From positions 7,817,001 to 7,881,000 of the forward strand of contig JANTQA010000070.1 of the NCBI GenBank assembly GCA_027625915.1: a stretch of DNA of 64,000 bases, in the 5' to 3' direction. This document shows positions 35,052 to 47,690 of this stretch, piece after piece. The notes under the pieces were generated by a model, which was not told where the DNA came from, made no database searches, and saw nothing but the letters and a program-made list of their open reading frames with translations. A program made the translations under genes and the position numbers. The first letter of the stretch is position 1; the number at the start of each line of letters is the position of its first letter. This DNA is from Anaeramoeba flamelloides (lineage: Eukaryota; Metamonada; Anaeramoebidae).

Positions 35052-35437
35052 TTTCTTGGTTTAGTCTTGAAAACTCTACTGTTAGTTTCTCTTTTTGTTG
35101 GATCGTTCTGGAGTTCAATATTTTCGACATCATTATTGTTATCAAAGAAATTTGAGAACCTATGTATTTTAAAGTTTTCTTTTATCTGTTCTTGAGTGCT
35201 TTCAATTATTTGTTTTTGTCAAAAAATGCTTTAATTAAACTGACACTACAATATGATTCAAGAAATCACTTGAAAATTGAAAAGAAAAAAAGAAAGATAA
35301 ATTACCAATCCAGAATTTAAACTGTTACTTTATTTTCAAACTCACCCCCAAAGATTTGTTTTTGGTTTCCAACCAAAGAATATTTTTATTTTTTTTGGAG
35401 AAACTTTTTCTTCATTTTGATTACAAATATTGACCAT
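35052..35437 (-). other. Possible 5' exons of the armadillo gene
   Basis: Two minus-strand stretches look coding. 35437-35346 reads MVNICNQNEEKVSPKKIKIF and ends GG|GTGAGT. 35198-35052 is polar (SNFFDNNNDVENIELQNDPT) and starts after GAAAG. A further 44-nt intron (35051-35008, GTTTGA ... TTCGAG) would join it in phase to codon 5 of the armadillo exon (N-IQKLNF). Phases agree at both joints, but the last intron is far shorter than others here and the splice sites are weak. Alternatively these belong to another gene, or translation starts at 35018. Confidence 0.35.
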
Positions 35438-37181
35438 TTCAACCAACTTTGTTTTTGAATTGTGTGTAATATTCTGAATACTTTTTTTCTTCAAAAATTT
35501 GATTTTATACCTTGCTTTTTTTTTCTAAACAATTAATTGTAGAAATTTGGTCAAAAATTTTACTTTTTGTTAAAAGGTTTAAAAAACCTGAGAATGAAAA
35601 AAAAATTATCTTGTGTTAGGTGTAAATTCATGTTGTTTCGTTTCCTAGACGATGAACCTTAGTTATTGTTTCAATTCTCAAGTATTTTTAAAATTGCATT
35701 TTATGAAAAGTTTGTTGAAGAAATCTAAATTTACGAATGAATGTAAAGTATCTTTTATTGATAATTATTTCTTAACAAATGACAGGAATTAATGTTTAGA
35801 GGTTGTTAGGTGAATTTATTTTGGGTTTTCTTTAACAATCTGTTCAATAACCCATGTAGAAATAGATAGTTTTTTTTCAGACTTTTGGTGTTGTTTTTGT
35901 AAATTTTTATTTTGAGCTGTTGTTTTGTTAATTTTAATGAGTGTTTTAGTTTTTTAATTGCTCTCTAAACGTAGAGTTTTTACAAGTCTGTTTTTTTTTT
36001 CAAATAGAAGTTCACCTTGTCAAGAATACTGTCATTCCCCAAGTTTCAAATAAAGAATTTTTTTCAAAATTCCTCTTAATTATTTTTTTTACAAATTGTA
36101 TGAAAAACCCAAAGATTTTCAAATAAACAACGAGTGTTGAATTTTTAAAGATCTAATTTTAATCTCATTATTATACTTTTTGAAAAAATATTTATTTTTA
36201 AATGGTTTAACCAATTCTTTTGTAGACTTTTCATCAGATAAAATATGAGCTGACTAACCTTTTTACGATTCATTCTGAAATATTACTTAATTTAGGATTC
36301 TTATCTCACCCAATATAGATCTCATAAAAAAAAACCAATAAATAAATAAAGTTTACCAATTACAAAAGAAGATTTGAGGGTTATTGGCCAAAGTGAAAAA
36401 GAAAATGAAGTGAAATTTTTTTTATATCTTTTTTCAAAAAAATTTTAAAAATTATAAAATCAGTTTTGTTCATATTTAGATAGACTATAAAACAGTTTTT
36501 CGGAAAACTTTTATCTCTTTTTTTGTTTTTTTCCAATCTAACCAAAAGATTTGGTAGTTGTGAATTTAGGTGACGAATTTGTTTATATTAAGTTGAGTTA
36601 GCCCTTAAATAGAGTGATTTGGTATATTAATGTCATGGAAATTTGAAATGATAAAATGATATATTATAAATAATTTTTCCTTTGGAAAGTACAATTTTGT
36701 GAAACTGTATTTTCCAGAAAAAACAAAATAAGCTTTTAGAAGAAGTGTCAAAAAAAAATGATTACCTATTACAAAAAAAAAAACATTTATTTACAAAAAA
36801 AAAAACAGAAGAGAATTACAATTCTACAAACAAAAACATTAATATGGGTTATTGAAATAACTGAACTTTTTTAATAATTTCAAAAATTTCAATTTTGATT
36901 TTGAATATTGAGTCAAGGGATTGAAAATTTGAAAATTTCTGTTGTTCCGTTCGTTTTTCAGTGATAAGAATAAACATTTTCATACTCCTAAAATTAATTT
37001 TTGTTTATTTCTCAAAAATAAATTGAAATTGAATAGAAAATTTTTGAATTATTTGTCTGATCCGTAATTAGAAGTTGGACTTTCTTTTTGGATTCAGAAA
37101 ATTACTTTGGTCTATTTACAATTATGATGACAGAATTCAGCTTTAAAGAGAAAACATTTGTTTTTTCATTTTCCTTTTATT

Positions 37182-37189
<8 letters not shown>
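35438..37189. other. Intergenic DNA
   Basis: No gene recognised. 36250-36400 (TTAGGATTCTT, TCACCCAATATA) is weakly related to 41985-42110 in the MAPK intron. Confidence 0.45.

Positions 37190-37266
<77 letters not shown>
37190..37266 (+). repeat. (AC)n microsatellite
   Basis: About 38 uninterrupted AC units followed by imperfect ACACATCCACACACATTCAC and a short (AT)n. It is the only long dinucleotide AC tract in the window. Confidence 0.95.
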
Positions 37267-39039
37267 CCACACACATTCACATAATTATATATATATATAT
37301 AAGCTAAATTTCAAAATTAGCTATAAACTTTATTATTATTATTTTTTTTTCTTTTTGCATTTGTCTTGCAAAAAATATAATGATTATCCTATATTTTTAT
37401 TAATTAATATATATTTGTTATTATATAAAACGCTTTATTTTAATACAGTGCCATTCAAAAAAAAAAAAATAAAACAATTAAACCATTTTTTTAATGATGT
37501 TAAAACCGTAACAATTTTTAAAATTGAGTTGATCTAGATATTTATTACACCTTTTATAATACAATACTTTTTTATATTCAAACAATAAAATAAATCTTTT
37601 AAAAAAAACAAAGAATGTATATATTAACCAGTAAAAGATATTATAAGCACATAAAAAAACCCAAATCCACCCTACTAGAAAATATAAAAAGAAAAAAATT
37701 ACAAATATCAATTACTTTTTTGAAAACTCAAGGTAAATAGATATTAAAATAATACGTGTAAATAAACATAAAATCTGGGTCATAAAACATAAAAAAATTA
37801 CAAAAAATATTCAAAGTTTTTAAATAAAAGCTAACCATTTGTTAATAAATTAGTAAAAAAAGCGCAATTATCCGTTAGAATAAACACAAAAAACGGAAAT
37901 CATTTCAATTTTATGAGTTAATTGATTTAAAGAGATATAAGGAAACTTTCAAATATTTATTCTTAAAATTTTACAATCTTAAAAATAATTTAGATAGTTC
38001 AAAATCATTTTTTTTTTTAAATATATTGAAATAAAAAAAACATATTTTTATAATGATTGTTTCTTTTTATTACAGGCATTTTTACCTGTCATTTTTTATA
38101 CTTTTGATTATTAAATATGTACAAAAATAATTAATATCAAATAAATAATTATGATTCTGAAATATTTTAAGACATTGGTGTATCTGAAGTTTTTCATTTA
38201 CAGTACATATGTGTTGAAATTATACTATGGAAGTATTTTATCTCAATATCCTTACTTGATTGTTTCACACCATATTTTTTTTTTTTTTCATCAATAAAAA
38301 TAAAAAAAAGATTCTAATTGTTATTTAAATGAAATAATTATATTTTATAGAAGTTTAAAATAATTATTTTATTTTCTTTTTTGAAATTCAATATACTTTT
38401 TTATAACGATTTATTTCAAAAAGTATCGATTTTTGTTTTTTGGTAAGGTGCTTCCAAAAAAGAGAGCAATTTTTTTTTTGCATTTTATAAAAAATAATCT
38501 TTTCCTGTGAGAGTATTTGCTAATTAACGGTGTCAAGTTGAGTTTAATATTAATAGTGATTATTTCAATAATTAAGGCACTTATTTCAAAATATGTTCAA
38601 TGAAATATTTCCAAAAAATGAGAAATAAAATAACACTTTTTTGGAGAAAAAAAAAGTACGACCAATTTCAATAAAATACCAAAAATATCGAAAATAGCAC
38701 AAGTGATATTTCTAATAACTAAATGCATCTATATTATTTCAATTCTATTTGAAAATTAGGCCAGATTAAAAAAAGTTATGAAAAAAATCTTTTCGATCAA
38801 AAAAAAAATAATAAATACTAATTTTTTCAACTAAAAAATTTAAGATAAAATCGAGATCATAAAATTTAATATTTTTTGTTTATGTAATATAATACTAAAA
38901 AACAAATTGAATTATTCAAAGGTTTAGTAAATAGCATTTAATGATTTTGTATATTTAAATAGTTGTATGGCGATTGATTTTAATAAATATATGTTTAAAT
39001 AAATTTGACATCCTTTTTTTGGAAATAGAATCCATTTTT
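37267..39039. other. Intergenic DNA
   Basis: AT-rich with many homopolymers. Nothing recognised. Confidence 0.5.
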
Positions 39040-39205
39040 ATAAATTCTGTTCACATAAAATTGGATTTCTCCATTCTTCAACCAAAGTAATTTTATTTAA
39101 CATAATTTGAAAATATGTTGGATTTTGGACTTTCGGAAAATCAGAAAAATGTATTTAACTTTTAATATAATATTTTTTTGGAAAACGGCATTAAATGTAT
39201 ACCAG
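39040..39205 (+). repeat. R1 repeat, fragment
   Basis: TTTGAAAATATGTTGGATTT and GGAAAATCAGAAAAATG correspond to 57125-57185 of the R1 copy in the ankyrin-gene intron. Confidence 0.45.
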
Positions 39206-39429
39206 TAATTCTAGTAATCCGATTTTTACAAAAATTTTCAATCTGTGAATGGTGTTTGAAATATTCCCGAAAATACCAGAAAATTTTTAACCTCATAAAA
39301 ACAAGTTATGGAAAGCTTCGAAGAAACTAGAGTACCAAAATACTTAATTTAAAGATAAAATAATAGTTTTACTTTAAGACAAAATATATTTTTTTTGAAT
39401 TTTCTACTTTAAGTGCATCTAAATAGTTT

Positions 39430-39640
39430 TGAATACCTTTTGAGTGTATCTGAGTAATCGTCAGTACTTATTTGGATAGGTGTATTTGTATTCCAGAGCA
39501 TTGGTATGGGCTATGTTTGTATGTTTTGGTATAGGTTATAAAGTGTTTGGTGGGGGTGTTTTAGATTAGATTAAACAAATTTCAACACTGAGATGAGAAT
39601 GTTAGATAAGGTTTGGATTGGGTAGCCTTGGGTAGGGTAT
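39430..39640 (+). other. G/T-rich tract
   Basis: An unusual strand bias for this genome: repeated GGTAT, GGGTAG, GTTTGG and TTAGAT words and a GGTGGGGGTG run. No open frame or known repeat. A complementary C-rich patch lies at 58785-58850. Confidence 0.5.
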
Positions 39641-40146
39641 GTGTTGTACGATCAGATATCACTTGTTTTTTTTTTTGGATTATATTTAAGATTACAAAAA
39701 AAAAGTAACCATACACAATTAAAAAATTTTTTTACAAGTACATTTTCTCTCATTTATTTAATGTCAAATAGTAATGATCAGAAATGTTACACTCGTCTAC
39801 AATATCAATCCCTTCACACAAAATGGGTTGAATACTATTCGCTAAAATTTAATTTTTAAGAATTTTGAATTTTTCAGAAAAAAATTTTTTTTGGCCATAA
39901 AATACCAAATTAACTTTAAACTGGGTATATTGACACTGTGCTTTCTTAGAAGTTGTTCAAAAGGTGTTTTTTGTGGTTAAAGAAATTTTGGGTATTTTCA
40001 TTTTTTGGGTAACTTCTGGATTATTTGATAGATTCCTTACCCCACAATATTTTTATCTATTAGCTATTAAAATTATTGGAATATTTTTTTTGATCAATGG
40101 ATATTCAAAATATCCCCAAGTTTATCAATAAAAATTGTATAAATTT

Positions 40147-40337
40147 TGTTCCATCTTTAAGACACAAACTTTTAAGAAAATTAAAGGTACATGAAAACTT
40201 TCAAATCAAAGGACTTTTTTCGATTTTTTTTACACGAATAGTGTTACGATAATCCGATTTTTTACCGGGGGTTTCGTAATTTTTGGGTTTTTAACAGTTC
40301 GTTAAAGTTTTTGCCTTCGAAGTGGATTGGTCTGTTT
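40147..40337. mobile_element. Diverged relative of the M1 MITE
   Basis: CTTTAAGACACAAACTTTTA at the left and GTTCGTTAAAGTTTTTGCC..GAAGTGGATTGGTCTG at the right parallel the arms of M1 in order and spacing. Palindrome and TA ends have decayed. An old member of a family with much younger copies at 19-21 kb. Confidence 0.5.
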
Positions 40338-41216
40338 TATTTTGATAGATATTTCTATTTGATCTTTAAAAAAAAAAAAAATATTTAAAAACAGACAAAA
40401 AAAGTTTGTCTTTTTAATTTGGAATATGTTTTTTTTTTGTATAATAATTTAATATCATATTCTGTGAATTTTTTAAAATCAATAAAATCACAATTGTGAT
40501 TTTTCTTGATAATTATTTTTGGCAATAAAATAAAAAGCGACTGAATTTTGATTGGTATTTCTTCATAATTCCAGATTTTTATTGTTTTTTCCTTTTCTCT
40601 ACTAAAATTAATATTCAATTGAAAGTTTGACAATAAAACTTTGAAAAAAAGGTAATTAATTTTCCCAATTGAAGTTGCCTATATAAATATGAGGTTTTTC
40701 AAAAATACCATTTTAAGTAAAAATTATATTTATATTTGGGGTATATTTATTTTGAGGAAGATATTTGGCTTTTATATCAAAAGAAAAAGAAAATATTTTA
40801 TATTGTATTATTCTATATTACAGGCTAATAAGTATTTGATACATTCTTTTTTTTTTTTAATAGGAAAAATATAATCATATTTTAATTGTTTTAAAGATTA
40901 AATAGCTTTTTTTACTTTTCAATAATGAAAGATAAAAAAGATTGAAACAAACCTCATTTTTTATTAATAGTGAAAATAAAAAAAAATAAAAAAAAAACTA
41001 AAATTATTTTCTAGAATTTATTTTGTTAGTTTTTAATTAATTGATTTGAAAAAATACATAAGAATTAATTTTTTAAAAAATTAATTGCAATTGTAAAAAT
41101 TTTTAAACAACACATAATAAATCTGTGTATATGCACAAATGTGGGTGTGTATGTATGGTCATGCACATTTGTGTAAAATGATAAAAACAAAGGTTAAATG
41201 AGAAAAATATAAGAAA
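40338..41216. other. Sequence 3' of the MAPK gene
   Basis: AT-rich, no gene recognised. A short TGTGTATGTGTATG-like purine/pyrimidine tract near 41120-41175 is the only feature. Confidence 0.5.
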
Positions 41217-43473
41217 TTATAAATTATCATTTTTTGGGATGTTTTTATTCTCTACAAATTCAGTAATTTCATCATATATTAAATTTCTTAACTTTTTTTT
41301 CGTTAATTTATCTTTTTCAAAGGAAAAATCAAAATTTTCTTGGCAAAGTTGGATATCATCGGAATCAAATAATGGTTCTAAAAAGGGGTGTTTTAGTGCT
41401 TCGTCAACGGTTATTCTGTTTTTTGGATTAAATTGTAACATTTTATTTAATAAATCGAGTGCCTCTTCTGAAGAAGTGGAAAATATTTTACTAAAATCTG
41501 CCTTTTTTTTATTTGGTAAGCTTTTCATGAAACTCCTTGCCCTTTTGTTTTGGATTGTCTTAATTTCCTTTTTTGAGGGTTTACCAACAATCTTAATAAT
41601 TAGCTCGATTTGATGCATGAAATCTTTTCCTGGGAATAATGGAGTTCTGTTCAAAATTTCTCCAAAAATGCACCCTGCGCTCCATACGTCAATAGAGCTT
41701 GTGTACTCTCCCCAACCCAAGATTATTTCTGGACTTCTATACCATCTATTGTATTTATAAAGAAATTATTAATATTATGAAAAATAAACAAATGTTAAAT
41801 ATATTAATTTGAAATGTCGAAGCAAATACGGAATAAATTTGAATGAAATATGTGGGTGTTGTGTTTTTTTTTATTCAACTTTGAAATTCTACAAAGAGCT
41901 CGAATATTATTTTGAGAAAATTTTGTTTTCACTTTAATTAATATTTGAAATTGATCGGGATAAATTTCGAATCTGATTTTCTTTTTTCTGAATTTTGAAA
42001 TCTGACTTTCATTTAGGATTCTTTGTTCACCAATATACAGCCAATATAATATAAAAAAAGAGATCCAAACAAATAAACAGAGAGTACTAATTGCAATCTA
42101 TTTCTTTGAAAACTCGATTTGTTTTTTTTTTTTTATTAATTGAAATAACTTGTTGTTTTCAGGTTTCTGTGATTCTATTAATGTTTGCAAATAAAAAATT
42201 TTTCAACTTTTTTTTTTTTTTTTTTTGTCGAAATTGTTTTCGACAACATTTTACAAAACGAGACAAAAAAGAAAAATTGTTTCAACACCAGATATCATTA
42301 AATTTAAAGAAGTGGCTTTTTCAAAAAGGCCACAATTACAAAAAAAAAAAAAAAAAATAAAATTTAAAAATTCAAACCTTGTTGCGACGTATTGAGTTAA
42401 TAATGGGTTTTCCTCTTCAGGATCTGAAAATCTAGCCAAACCAAAATCACACACCTTAAGATCACAGTTCTCGTTTAATAAGATATTGCCTGGCTTTAAG
42501 TCTCGGTGGATCACGTTCCCGGAATGCAAGTACTTCAATGCACATAAGATTTGGTAAAGAAAGTATCTAACATGGTCTTCAGTTAGATCTTGTTCAGAAT
42601 TGATTATTTGCCTTAAATCTGTTGCTAGAAGCTCTGTTACTAGGTACACACTTGAAAATTTTTCTTTCACAGGTGGCACCATGACATCTTTTAAACACAA
42701 GATATTGTTGTGGTTAAAATGCTTCAGTAATTTAATTTCTCGAAGAGTTCTTTTGGCATCTGTAAGTCGATCAAATACTCCAATGATTTTTTTAATTGCG
42801 ACCATGTCTTTTGTCGTCTTGTCTTTGGCAGATCTTTATTTTGATGAAAAAGAAGTAGAATAATTAGCACAGTCGTAGATAAAAGAAAAATAAACAAATT
42901 GAGGAATTTAAATTGGTTGCGTGATGTTTTTTTTTGGTTTGTCTTTTTCAAAAATAGAACTTTTGAAGATTTTTTGTTTGTTCTTCTTTTATCAACAAAT
43001 GGAAGAAAAAATTCAAAAGTCAAAAAAGTTTTTTTACAAAAAGGTAGTCAAAAGAAAATTATTAACAAAACAATCACATACATTACAATACCGTAAGCAC
43101 CTTGCCCTATTTTTTTTCTGTATTTATATTTCTGATCAACAGTAAATTCTGTCCCAGCAACAGGAAAAGAAATCAAATTTTCAAGTTTTTTTGTATCCTC
43201 ATCCAGAGAATTCTCATTTACTTTTTCATCGCTCTCCTCGCTTTCAGAATTTTCTTGGCTTGAGTCGCTTTGTTCTTTGTCAATGCTTGAAGTTGTTATT
43301 TCAGATGAGTTGGTGGTGCTTTCAGAATAACTTTCAGATTCGCTTTCCTCTGAAGATGCGGAAATATCTTCAGAACGATCAGAATACGAGCTACTCTTTG
43401 ACGACGTAAAATAGTTGTCTGTTTCTGCAGTGAGTGGAACCTTTCTTGGTGTTAAAACTTTTACTTTGCTCAT
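41217..43473 (-). CDS. MAP kinase, ERK-like, with TQY activation lip
   Basis: Exons 43473-43082, 42833-42378 and 41745-41217 (introns 248 and 632 nt, both phase 2; GTAAT|GTATGT and AAG|GTTTGA donors) give 458 residues. Residues 1-110 form a Ser/Glu-rich acidic tail. The kinase follows: IGQGAYGIV at about 122-130, Lys145 (VAIKK), HRDLKPGN with Asp242, DFG 260, and TQYVATRWYRSPE with Thr277 and Tyr279. The MAPK insert region and C-terminal extension (LFDSDDIQ, an acidic docking-site equivalent) are present. MAP kinases need dual phosphorylation of T-x-Y; x is Gln here rather than Glu, Pro, Gly or Asp. The splice at RW|Y and the ATA codon spanning intron 1 restore the family consensus. Start ATG 43473 is the first in a long open exon. 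Confidence 0.92.
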
Positions 43474-44459
43474 TATTTGTCAAAAAAGAATTGTTAAAAA
43501 ATTATAAAAATAAAAATATGAGAAAATTATGTAAGACAAAGATATCGAAATCAGAAAACCAACGAAAGAAAGTTTATTTTTATCTTCTTTTCTCTATTAT
43601 TGGAATGTAAATCGAGATTAACAATTTAATAATTTTTTTTAATGATCTCTTTTAGGAAATCTTTTAGTTATTTTAAATTAGTTTCATCGTGTTTTGAAAG
43701 AACTTGGGCTTTGTAAAATAGGTTTTTTTCGAAATGATTTTTCTGAAAAAAATAAAATTGTTTCTCATTTTCCAAACTTTTTGATGATTGGTTACAACAA
43801 TTACATTTTATAATTTTGATTGGAAGGGTGAGACCAAGTGAAATATTTTTCAAAGGAATTCTTGAAAAAAAAATGTTCTTCCTTTCAAAAGAAGGGTTAA
43901 AAGTCAAAATTCTCAAACTTTTTCCACTTCATAAATTAATGTTCCAACAAGATCTGAAAATATATAATCTTTTTTTGTTGTTTATTTGATCAGAAATCTG
44001 TTCTACCTGAATACAACCAAAAAATAAATTACAAAATTCAAAATACTTTTATTAAAAAAACAACATTTCAAAGTATGTTTCTCAAATAGAAAAATTCTTA
44101 TGATTCAAAGTAAAGAAGTTTAACACAATTGAAAATGAGTAGTTTGAGAAAACAACTTTAAAGGTAATATTTCAAATTGCAGAGAAGTTTGATTTTGGTC
44201 TTCTAACTTTGGATTTTCCTTTTTGACAATTTATCAAAAACTGTATAAACTTGGAAAGTAAAGTAAACAATCAGAGTCTTGTACAAGATCAAAGGTATTA
44301 TTCTTAATGTACTGTTAATTATTAATTGTTGTTTTTGGAAGTTGGGTTTGATGTTTATAAAACAAAGATTTATTAGTTTTCTCTTAACATTAATTCTTTT
44401 TTTAAATAAAAGTTAACTCCTATTTATTTTTTCCCAAAGTTAGAGTTTGACAATTATTT
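43474..44459. other. Sequence upstream of MAPK
   Basis: Contains the presumed promoter. No motif or other gene recognised. Confidence 0.45.
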
Positions 44460-44760
44460 ACACAAGGATACGATTAAAACGGATAAAAAACCTCATTTAT
44501 CAACTTTTGAGAAATGAATGATCATTCTTAAAGTATTTTTTAGAAATAAATTTTCAGTCAAAAGATCGAATCCTTTTTTATGTTTTGAATAAATTTTCGA
44601 TCAAATAAGAAATTGAAATTGAAAAATTTGCCAAAAAATTTTGATTTTGAAGAAATAACACTTTTGGTAATTTCCGAGTAAATAGTATGAAATACTAACA
44701 TTGAAAATTTAGTCTTATTTTAAAAAATAAAAGAAAAATAAACAAATATTTGACATACAT
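44460..44760 (+). repeat. R1 repeat, 5' fragment
   Basis: Matches 56170-56465: ACACAAGGATACGATTAAAA, AAATTTTCAGTCAAAAGATC, GAAGAAATAACACTTTTGG, AACATTGAAAATTTAGTCTT. Confidence 0.55.
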
Positions 44761-44884
44761 TCTCGATTTGGAAAAAAACAAGGATATCACTACTACATAT
44801 GATTCTAAGAAAAGTAAGCAAATTTTCAACAAAAACAATCAACACAAGAATAAAACCTAATGTAGTCAAAATAAAACGTGCAAA

Positions 44885-45305
44885 AAAATTAATTCGTCTT
44901 TCAAAATAAAAAGCCAGTTTTTTTATTATAGAAGACCTATAGATTAACCAATCAAAGAAACTGATAATAAACCCTAAATTAAATTTGGTATTTGTTTCTT
45001 AAAGTTTTGTTATTTAAAAAGAAATTCTAAAAATGAAGGATCAAATTGTATAATTTATCTCAAAAATAGTGTAAATTTTTAATGAAAATTTTTATAATCA
45101 AAAAAAATTTCAAAAAAACAAAAAAATTGAGAATATAAAATTTTCAACAAATTACATTAATAATTTAAAGTTTACTCAAAATAATCAGATGTTTACTTTC
45201 AAAATTGAATTGAAATTAGGTGTACTATTGAGTTGTTGATTGTATGTTGCCTTGGAACAAGAAAAAAAAAAAGTATTGATTATATTTTGAAAGAGGGACT
45301 ATAAT
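44885..45305 (-). mobile_element. R6 MITE-like element, copy 2
   Basis: Reverse-oriented counterpart of 10888-11298, with terminal inverted repeats GTCTTTCAAAATAAAAAGCC and (complement of the right end) CCTCTTTCAAAATATAATC. Similarity runs end to end, which defines the element as about 420 bp. Confidence 0.6.
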
Positions 45306-45319
45306 AGTTATACACGGAT

Positions 45320-45960
45320 TTTTTTGATCAATGTAGATAGAGGATTTCAAAATGGATGAAATATAAAAAAAGTTGATTGTGAAAATATGCAAAAAGAAGA
45401 TATCAAGGATAAAATTCAAGAGTCCAATATATTAAGTCCATAAAAAGACAATATAAAATCTGAAAAGTAGAAGAAAGATCAAAATGCAAAAAAATCTCAA
45501 AATCCGTAAAGTACCAGACAACTTCAGTTAAAACATGAGATATCTAAACCATAAACCAACAACAACTCCCCTTCAAACAAAAGTATTTTTCAAATTGTTT
45601 GACTAGATCTACACACAAGAGGAAATATAGTAAATTCCAGAATATCTTGCTGTTGTAAAAAAAAATTGAGGATATAATTCAGTTCATAGGGATGGAAAAA
45701 ATAATAAAAAATAGAAATAATACCTAAAAAAAATCAAAGAATTAAATTTTAACATTATTAACAGAGAAGACAAAGGTAGATTAGTGCGAAAAGGGAATAT
45801 AAAATAAATTTAGGATCATGTTTTAGAATATTTCCTGACCAATATTAACCAACATATGTATAAGATAAAAAGATCTCAAATCTGAAATGGTTTTGGATCA
45901 TCAAGTCAAATTAATCCATCTCAAGTCCTTCAGCTCGAAAGTTTTTTTCTGTACTATTTT
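45320..45960. other. Less AT-rich stretch, possibly decayed coding DNA
   Basis: Base composition is closer to coding than the surroundings, and fragments of polar peptide can be read in several frames with frequent stops. No family recognised. Possibly a decayed transposon or gene. Confidence 0.3.
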
Positions 45961-47564
45961 TTATTTTTTATCTTGTTATTTTATTCTTTAGTCGGGATTC
46001 ACCATTTTTTTTTCATTGATCTTCATTTTTTTTTATTATATATAATCTTTATTTCAACCTTATCTCAAAAAAATATATCAAGTTTGAAATAATTCAAAAA
46101 ACTTCAACTCTACATTTAATCTAGACCCTTTTTGTTTTTGAAGTGATGGATTTAGCGACTTTAAAATTCTCACTTTTTCAAACAAAGTGTTTTAAAAAAT
46201 TAATTCTTCACAAGATCCAAAAATCAAAGATTTTTGTATAATTTTCTCAGTTGCCTGATAAATTCAATAAGAATTTTTTTATATAAAAACATTGATAAAA
46301 ATTAAATTTCAAAAGAAATCACATAAAGTACAGGCACTTGAAAGTATTTTCCGATCAGTACTTTTAAAATATTTAAAATTATAGAATTTATTATGTTTCT
46401 TGAACTAAATTGGTAATATTTGACTGAAAAAGAGTTTTGAGCCAAACAAAATTTATAGATATAAACTAATTTATGTTTTTTAAATTGAAAAACAAATTAA
46501 GAGAACCAGAAACACTTAAGGGGATCTTCAAATATATAAATTGAAAAAAATGAACTTGTAACCCAATATTCTTCTCAGAATAAATTTTCAGTTTTTAGAT
46601 CAAGATCATTTTTTGAAATTTTTGTCAAATATTTTTTTTTTTTTTGTTTTTTGTTATTTCCTTTCTTTTTCATTTTTCTTTTTTATAAAATTTTCTTTTT
46701 TTTTTAATTTATTTTTTTTTTTAAAAAATTTTCCTTTTTTTCTTTGATCAAAGTAAAATTTCAAAAAAACAATCTTTAGATACTAAAAAATAAAAACTTA
46801 GAAATTGAGTTACCTGTAATATTTTGTAAAATTTAGATACTTTGTTTTATTAAAATGTTATTTGAACAATTTTAAGTTCCTAAAGAAACTGTTGAAAAAA
46901 TGATAGTGACATTCCAAAAAAAGGAGGCAAAATTTTGTTTAATATTCTTTTTTTTTTGTTAAATTTATGTTTTGTTAGGGTATTTCTTTTCAGAATATCA
47001 ACTCTACTCTTAAGATTATAATTTTTTCATGAACACTAATTAAACTTAAACCAACCCATTCTATAAAAAAATGAATTTTATCATTTTTACCAGGGTACCT
47101 TTGAGTGAAATGGGGGCTGATTTAATATAAACTGCATTCCAAAAATTAGAACACTACAAAAATCATAAATTGTTAAAAAAAAAAACCCAATTTATTATAT
47201 TTCCCAAAACGTAAGATAAAACCAGATTTAAATAACCCAGTATTGATGTTGTTATAAGTAATAATTTTCATCCAAATAAAAGAAAAAAATATAAAACGAA
47301 AAAATGAAAATTGGTGTGTCCAAAACAATGAAACCAGAAAAAAAAAAAAATGTAATAATAAATTTGTTTTAATTTAACAGTAATTCTGGATACCTTAAAC
47401 GATAAGATAACATCGACTAATTGTATGTGATTTTTCAATTTAACAAAACTGTACTTTAATCTTCTATTAACCATCTAGAAAAAATTCCAGATCTAACGAA
47501 ACAGATTACATATCTTGAAAAAAGGAAATGAAGACAAAACAAAAAAGACAAAAAATGAAATATT
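45961..47564. other. Intergenic DNA
   Basis: AT-rich. Contains pieces resembling R1 around 46560-46620. No gene seen. Confidence 0.45.
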
Positions 47565-47690
47565 TTGTAAAATCAAAATTATTCCCAAATTGAATGTAAA
47601 GTGGAGTATTGTTATTTTTTCAGTCGTTTAAACTGTGTCCAAATTTTTGGAATTTAGTTTATAACAAAATTATCTTTTTTTTTTTCAAGT
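47565..47690. repeat. R5 dispersed repeat, copy 2
   Basis: AAAATTATTCCCAAATTGAA, AGTCGTTTAAACTGTGTCCA and GGAATTTAGTTTATAA match 23985-24115 and 60075-60165. Confidence 0.55.

Noticed and set aside
36250-36400. Similarity to 41985-42110 in the MAPK intron
   Set aside because: Only one block of about 25 bases is convincing; the rest could be chance in AT-rich DNA.
37088-37537. 149-codon frame
   Set aside because: Its core is translation of the (AC)n microsatellite (His-Thr run) flanked by Phe/Lys low-complexity sequence.
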